From Microbacteriaceae bacterium (lineage in GTDB: Bacteria; Actinomycetota; Actinomycetes; Actinomycetales; Microbacteriaceae), in the NCBI GenBank assembly GCA_003454135.1, contig DMKW01000060.1, positions 498-8,216 on the forward strand: a stretch of DNA of 7,719 bases, in the 5' to 3' direction. A model generated the notes under the pieces. That model had not been told where the DNA came from and did not search any database. It was given only the letters and a program-made list of their open reading frames with translations. Made by a program: the position numbers and the translations under genes. Below, in pieces: positions 5,972-7,719 of this stretch. Positions within the stretch are counted from its first letter, which is position 1, and each line of letters opens with the position of its first letter.

Positions 5972-5979
5972 CTCGCGAG
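5972..5979. repeat. CTCGCGAG palindrome abutting the ECF promoter
   Basis: A perfect 8-bp palindrome sits directly upstream of the TGTCGA element and next to the T-run. The same octamer is the core of the palindrome at 3886-3897. By eye I find no third copy in the window. It may be a shared operator or a chance match. Confidence 0.35.
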
Positions 5980-6019
5980 AAAAAACTACGCCCCTCAACC
6001 CGATTTGCGCCGGCCGATG

Positions 6020-7612
6020 CTACAAATCCGTGATGTCGATCTCGCGCATCAGGTCGGCGTCGATCGCCACGCGAACGGTCTCGAGCAAGGCGTCCGGAGC
6101 CGGCGAATCGACGGTGAGCACGCTCAGGGCCTGGCCACCGGCTTCGCGGCGGCTGATCTGCATGCCAGCGATGTTGATGCCGGCCTCGCCGAACTCCTTG
6201 CCGTAGACGGCCACGATTCCCGGGCGGTCGGTGTAGATCATCACGATGAGGTGCTCGGCGACCGGAACCTCGATGTCGTAGCCGTTGATCTCCACGATCT
6301 TCTGCGTCTGTTTCGGCCCCGTGAGAGTGCCGGAGACCGAGATCTGCTCGCCGTCGCTCAGTGCGCCGCGGATGGTCAGGAGGTTGCGGTATTCGTCGCT
6401 CACGGCGTCGGTGATGAGGCGCACGGCGATCCCGCGCTGCTCGGCGAGCAGCGGCGCGTTCACGTAGCTCACGGACTCGCTCACGATGTTCGTGAAGATT
6501 CCCTTGAGCGCGGCGAGTTTGAGCACGCTCACGTCGAACTCGACGATCTCACCACGGATCTCCACGTCGATGCTCGTGATGGGGCTGTCCGCGATGCCGG
6601 CGAAGAGCTGTCCGAGCTTCTCCATGAGCGGGATGCCGGGGCGCACCGTCGGATCGATGACTCCCCCGGCAACGTTGACGGCATCCGGAACCAGTTCTCC
6701 GGAGAGCGCGAGGCGCACCGATCGCGCGACGGAGACGCCCGCCTTCTCCTGGGCTTCATCCGTCGAGGCACCAAGGTGCGGCGTGACGACGATGTTGGGG
6801 AGGTCGAGCAGCGGCGAGCCGGTCGGCGGCTCGTGCACGAACACGTCGAGTCCGGCGCCGGCGATGGTGTGGTTCGTCAGTGCGCGATGCAGCGCGTCCT
6901 CGTCGATCAGGCCACCCCGCGCGACGTTGACGATGAAGGATGTCGGCTTCATGAGCGCAAGCTGCTCATCGCTGATCATGCCGGTGGTCTCGGGGGTCTT
7001 CGGCATGTGGATCGTGACGAAGTCGGACTGGGCGAGCAATTCCTCGAGCGTGAGGAGGGTCACGCCGAGCTGTTGCGCGCGCGCGGCCGTGACGTAGGGG
7101 TCGTAGGCCACGACCTTGGTGCCGAAGGCCTGCATCCGCTGGGTGATGAGCGCGCCGATGCGGCCGAGACCGATGATGCCGATCGTCTTCTCGTAGAGTT
7201 CGACGCCCGAGTACTTGGAGCGCTTCCACTGGCCGTCGGCGAGCGCGCCGTGCGCGGCGGGGATGTGGCGGGCGAGGCTCAGGATGTGGCCCACCGTGAG
7301 CTCGGCAGCCGAAATGATGTTGGAGGTGGGGGCGTTGACGACCATGACACCGGCCTCGGTCGCCGACTTGATGTCGACGTTGTCGAGTCCAACGCCGGCC
7401 CTCGCGATCACCTTGAGTTTTTTCGCCGCCGAGATCGCCTCGGCGTCGAGCTGCGTCGCCGAACGGATGAGGATCGCGCTCGCCTCGGCGAGCGCCGACA
7501 GCAGTGCCGGTCGATCCGTGCCGTCGAGAGACCGCACATCGAAGTCGGGCCCGAGGGCTTCGACGGTAGCTGGGGAGAGTTCTTCGGCGATCAACACGAT
7601 CGGCTTTGCCAC
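6020..7612 (-). CDS. serA: D-3-phosphoglycerate dehydrogenase
   Basis: The 530-residue cytosolic enzyme oxidises 3-phosphoglycerate to 3-phosphohydroxypyruvate with NAD, the committed step of serine biosynthesis. It is the long form with four regions: substrate-binding halves (about 1-98 and 290-316), a Rossmann NAD domain (99-289) with GLGRIG (148-153), an intervening allosteric-type domain (318-450), and a C-terminal ACT domain (456-525) beginning LIVMIYTDRPGIVAVYG. Catalytic residues appear as R232 in NVARGG, E261 in VHEPP and H279 in TPHLGAS. ARAGVGLDNVD (70-80) is also typical. The length equals that of other actinobacterial SerA proteins (about 530), and serine feedback through the ACT domain is expected from the family. 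The start is GTG with GAAGGA (7621-7626) eight bases upstream. It is followed by 129 bases before the YCII gene, so it is probably a separate transcript. Confidence 0.97.
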   Translation of the reverse strand: MAKPIVLIAEELSPATVEALGPDFDVRSLDGTDRPALLSALAEASAILIRSATQLDAEAISAAKKLKVIARAGVGLDNVDIKSATEAGVMVVNAPTSNIISAAELTVGHILSLARHIPAAHGALADGQWKRSKYSGVELYEKTIGIIGLGRIGALITQRMQAFGTKVVAYDPYVTAARAQQLGVTLLTLEELLAQSDFVTIHMPKTPETTGMISDEQLALMKPTSFIVNVARGGLIDEDALHRALTNHTIAGAGLDVFVHEPPTGSPLLDLPNIVVTPHLGASTDEAQEKAGVSVARSVRLALSGELVPDAVNVAGGVIDPTVRPGIPLMEKLGQLFAGIADSPITSIDVEIRGEIVEFDVSVLKLAALKGIFTNIVSESVSYVNAPLLAEQRGIAVRLITDAVSDEYRNLLTIRGALSDGEQISVSGTLTGPKQTQKIVEINGYDIEVPVAEHLIVMIYTDRPGIVAVYGKEFGEAGINIAGMQISRREAGGQALSVLTVDSPAPDALLETVRVAIDADLMREIDITDL

Positions 7613-7667
7613 GAATCGGGTCCTTCAGGTTGGGGGATGCCGTGACGAACATGCCGTCGGCACTTGA

Positions 7668-7673
7668 ACTTTA
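7668..7673 (-). promoter_or_regulatory. Possible -10 element of serA
   Basis: On the minus strand TAAAGT fits TANNNT in a GGGATAAAGTTC context, the most AT-rich spot upstream of serA, about 55 bases before its start codon. No good -35 is present at 17 bases. TGCCGTCGGCA (7652-7662), a perfect 5+1+5 dyad, lies between this hexamer and the gene and could be an operator. Confidence 0.3.
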
Positions 7674-7719
7674 TCCCAGACGCGGCAATCGCTTCGATCG
7701 CGTGACGCGGTGTGAAGTT

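Noticed and set aside
6032..6037. TGTCGA on the plus strand near the serA 3' end
   Set aside because: It is within coding sequence, points away from any gene start, and has no CG[A/T]C at the proper distance.
4922..7645. A 907-codon open frame on the plus strand opposite the sigma, YCII and serA genes
   Set aside because: It runs across three clear minus-strand genes and their gaps, has low-complexity charged composition and shows no family motif.
1..7719. CRISPR array, insertion sequence, tRNA, rRNA, toxin-antitoxin or phage genes
   Set aside because: I found no regularly spaced repeats, transposase motifs, tRNA cloverleaf or small paired toxin-like genes on either strand.

Overview
The window reads as a chromosomal segment of a high-GC actinobacterium, most likely a member of Microbacteriaceae. 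Reasons: GC-rich coding throughout, frequent GTG starts with short Shine-Dalgarno sites, a 348-residue actinobacterial-type LeuB, a DUF6458 two-helix membrane protein, and amino-acid genes (serA, leuB, ilvE, a FAH-family enzyme) grouped in a way I associate with that family. The lineage is an inference. Seven complete genes and one partial gene cover nearly everything, and no gene-free stretch exceeds 180 bases.

Layout, left to right: (1) 1-605, minus: N-terminal two-thirds of a YeiH/UPF0324 membrane protein running off the left edge. (2) 606-756: intergenic DNA with a 19-bp inverted repeat. (3) 757-3753, minus: leuB, ilvE and a FAH-family hydrolase/isomerase, transcribed in that order, with gaps of 54 and 9 bases. 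(4) 3754-3930: divergent control region. (5) 3931-4182, plus: DUF6458 membrane protein followed by a stem-loop terminator. (6) 4274-5890, minus: a two-gene unit encoding a YCII/DGPF-family protein and an ECF42-type sigma factor with a long C-terminal extension. (7) 6020-7612, minus: serA.

How the genes work together: SerA starts serine biosynthesis from 3-phosphoglycerate. LeuB performs the oxidative decarboxylation of leucine synthesis, and IlvE carries out the final transamination for valine, leucine and isoleucine. The FAH-family enzyme is tightly linked to ilvE and probably acts on a small 2-oxo acid, but its substrate cannot be read from sequence. The sigma factor and YCII protein form a regulatory pair lying between serA and leuB. 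Upstream of the YCII gene I find TGTCGA, 17 bases, then CGTC, on the minus strand. This agrees with the ECF42 promoter signature as I remember it, so the pair is probably autoregulated.

The most interesting signals are that candidate promoter, drifted signature motifs in both the YCII protein and the sigma factor, the 19-bp inverted repeat beside yeiH, two mutually exclusive hairpins in the leuB leader, and an 8-bp palindrome (CTCGCGAG) found in two separate control regions. I see no mobile element, CRISPR array, tRNA or rRNA, and no wholly novel multi-gene system.
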